Assembly (NCBI RefSeq): GCF_900103985.1
Contig: NZ_FNIE01000026.1
Span: 1-64,000 of the forward strand
Length of the DNA stretch: 64,000 bases
Direction: 5' to 3'
Source of the DNA: Actinacidiphila guanduensis
GTDB lineage: Bacteria > Actinomycetota > Actinomycetes > Streptomycetales > Streptomycetaceae
Below are positions 63,401-64,000 of this stretch, one piece after another (positions within the stretch are counted from its first letter, which is position 1; every line of letters starts with the position of its first letter). Under the pieces are notes generated by a model. The model was given only the letters and a program-made list of their open reading frames with translations. It had not been told where the DNA came from and made no database searches. The position numbers and the translations under genes are program-made.

Positions 63401-64000
63401 CCGGCCGCCGGGTACCGCTGCCCGCACCGCCCTGGCGCCACGACCGCTACTGGGCGGATCGCACGATCCGCGACGACGCCGACCGCGGCCGCCCGCCGCT
63501 CGGGGTCCGCGCCGACGTGCCCGGTTCGGGGCGCGTCCTGTGGCGCGGGAACGTCGGCATCAAGGGCTGGTGCCGGGTCGAGAAGCGGGTGCACGGCACC
63601 GCGGTGATGCCGCTGGCGGTGTGCGCCGAGATGTTCCTGTGCGCCGCCACCGAAGCCTTCGGCGTCCCTCTCGACGCGGTCGTGGTCCGCGATATGGCGC
63701 TGGACCGGCTGCTGCCGCTCACCGACAGCACGCCGGTCACCACCCTGCTGGAACCCGAGGGGCCCGGGCGGGCGGCGGTCCGGATCTTCACCCGCTCACC
63801 GGTGGGGACATGGTTGCGCCACGCCTCCGCCGTCGTGGAGATCGCCCGGGAGGAGCCGGCTCCGGCCGCGGCCGGGGCCCTCACCGTCGACGTCGGCCCG
63901 GCCCTGCCCCCACAGGGCGTCGCGGCGCCCTGGCAGTTCCCCCCTGCCCTGCTCGACGCCTGCCTCAACGCACCGGCCGGTGCCGGCCGGGTGGCCCAGG
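60457..64000 (+). CDS. Modular type I polyketide synthase, ACP-KS-AT-DH-like (3' end beyond window)
   Basis: At least 1181 residues, open at the edge. Order: ACP (about 10-90, phosphopantetheine Ser in AEYGLSSRD, S50). KS (about 110-530) with VDTACSSSLVALH (Cys283), VETHGTGT (His418) and KSNLGHLEG (His458), all intact. AT (about 650-940) with FVFSGHGSQWAAMG and GHSLGE (Ser744), and substrate motif GAGH (His848) in place of YASH or HAFH. A DH-like start (from about 1020) has E1042-K1043-R-V-H-G..P where HxxxGxxxxP is expected. The first ACP presumably receives the fatty acyl group from the FAAL and the KS extends it. The KS has its active Cys, so it is not a KSQ loading domain. Confidence 0.93.
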   Translation, partial: MTGRAGSAPHDGADRAGLDTLLRDLVARACGIDAEEIDADRPLAEYGLSSRDAVGIAGELEETLGRVLPATLLWEETTLAALADRLAREGAGSAQPAGRPAGGTGGAAPDSDLPAVVGIGCRLPGGVHGPDAFWEFLLGNGDAVGDVPSGRWAAWGERTEEAAAGLPATVRRGAYLDDVAAFDARFFGIAPREAELMDPQQRLVLEVACEALQHAGMPAPTLRGSATGVYVGLSATEYALLTTADPAAVTEWTATGSAASIVANRLSYTLDLHGPSITVDTACSSSLVALHQAGRALRAGECDVALVAGVNVLLSPVVGAGFAEAGVLAPGGRCRPFDAAADGIVRGEGCGVVVLKRLADAEADGHRVLAVVRGTAVNSDGRSAGLVAPNPHAQQALLTAALRDAGTAAADVDYVETHGTGTLLGDPIEAGALAGVLGSGRPTDRPLLIGSVKSNLGHLEGAAGITGLIKTVLALHRRRLPTTLHFRQPNPHIDFAAGGLRVVDRPTPWPATNGRPARAGVSAFGFGGTNAHVVLEGWTGDGDTLPGAEDAGDASAAPEGEGAPHILVVSERSERRVADSARALADWLSAPQRTVSPTDLAHTLATNRSGGVAGAVVGRSTEELTAGLRALAEQRAANGVVLPRAVPAATTAAEPVFVFSGHGSQWAAMGARLLADEPAFATAVHDLDPVYAEATGKPLGTLLAQGAGSDDVARVQPLLFGLQVALARTLQTYGVEPAAVVGHSLGEVAAAVVAGALTPAQGLRVVLRRAALLATVDAQRLGAMAAVELPLDERSTVLGRYPGVGIAVDSSPMRCTVAGPAGAVGSLVADLEERGMTGRVLDVGGAGHSAAVDGVLADLRADLADLTAEAPHLPWYSTVYDDPRSVPRADADHWCANARRPVRLRQAVAAAAEDGHRVFVEVSPHPVAALPVHETLATAGAEDFLVLSTLRRDTEEAVALHTALGELHLAGVQRTGERLWPAGRRVPLPAPPWRHDRYWADRTIRDDADRGRPPLGVRADVPGSGRVLWRGNVGIKGWCRVEKRVHGTAVMPLAVCAEMFLCAATEAFGVPLDAVVVRDMALDRLLPLTDSTPVTTLLEPEGPGRAAVRIFTRSPVGTWLRHASAVVEIAREEPAPAAAGALTVDVGPALPPQGVAAPWQFPPALLDACLNAPAGAGRVAQ

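Noticed and set aside
60397..63594. 1065-codon minus-strand frame antisense to the PKS
   Set aside because: The plus strand carries intact ACP, KS and AT active-site motifs; the antisense frame is a codon-bias artefact.

Overview
The window is high-GC (about 72%) actinobacterial chromosome and almost certainly Streptomyces. The support is the sigE-cseABC cell-envelope stress operon, lsr2, disA, clpC, msiK, terD/terB paralogues, frequent GTG starts, many leaderless genes, and runs that follow the order I remember for S. coelicolor SCO333x to SCO339x. All family assignments come from reading translated sequence; no database search was run.

Layout. 0.4-11.7 kb: a Trp-codon leader peptide and attenuator ahead of trpS, proC, a lipoprotein/secreted-protein pair, a GT2 glycosyltransferase, ilvD, a TIM-barrel isomerase, a Ppx/GppA phosphatase and a Cys-rich protein. 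12.3-19.5 kb: a one-chain fusion of sigma-like and anti-sigma-like parts with a BACON domain, then radA, disA and mutY (genome maintenance and c-di-AMP). 19.9-23.2 kb: sigE-cseA-cseB-cseC. 23.2-27.1 kb: a DHA2 efflux pump with a divergent TetR, an M23 peptidase and a Trypco2 protein. 27.2-33.3 kb: clpC, an SCO3374-family protein, lsr2, an N-acetylglutamate synthase-like GNAT, a BlaI regulator and two small unknowns. 34.1-39.5 kb: a tightly overlapping minus-strand operon (DUF2520 protein, panC, nadB, nadC, coaX) serving NAD and pantothenate/CoA synthesis. 39.7-46.1 kb: a threonine aldolase-like enzyme, a quinone oxidoreductase, a two-component system and a GAF-PAS-GGDEF protein with a perfect Crp-type site upstream. 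46.4-46.6 kb: a MITE-like element with 20-bp terminal inverted repeats. 46.7-57.0 kb: flavin reductase, arfB, terD, GNAT, terB, a TetR-controlled oxidoreductase, a Uma2 protein, a FitA/VapB-VapC module, tRNA-Thr(TGT), msiK and a nucleotidyltransferase. 57.4-64.0 kb: a secreted beta-helix-type protein, then the start of a biosynthetic gene cluster: a fatty acyl-AMP ligase (FAAL) translationally coupled to a type I PKS that begins with an ACP and runs off the window.

Five intergenic gaps (9.5, 11.7, 15.7, 17.3 and 33.3 kb) are filled with one dispersed, hairpin-rich repeat family. Several short cis elements are unusually clear: the trpS attenuator, twin palindromes between a TetR gene and its target, two ClgR-type boxes ahead of clpC and one ahead of terB, a Crp-type box ahead of the GGDEF gene, and an 18-bp inverted repeat ahead of a leaderless nucleotidyltransferase gene.

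The best candidate for something new is the FAAL/PKS locus at the right edge. Its DH-like segment has Lys where the catalytic His should be, and its AT has an atypical substrate motif. The sigma/anti-sigma/BACON fusion is the second candidate.
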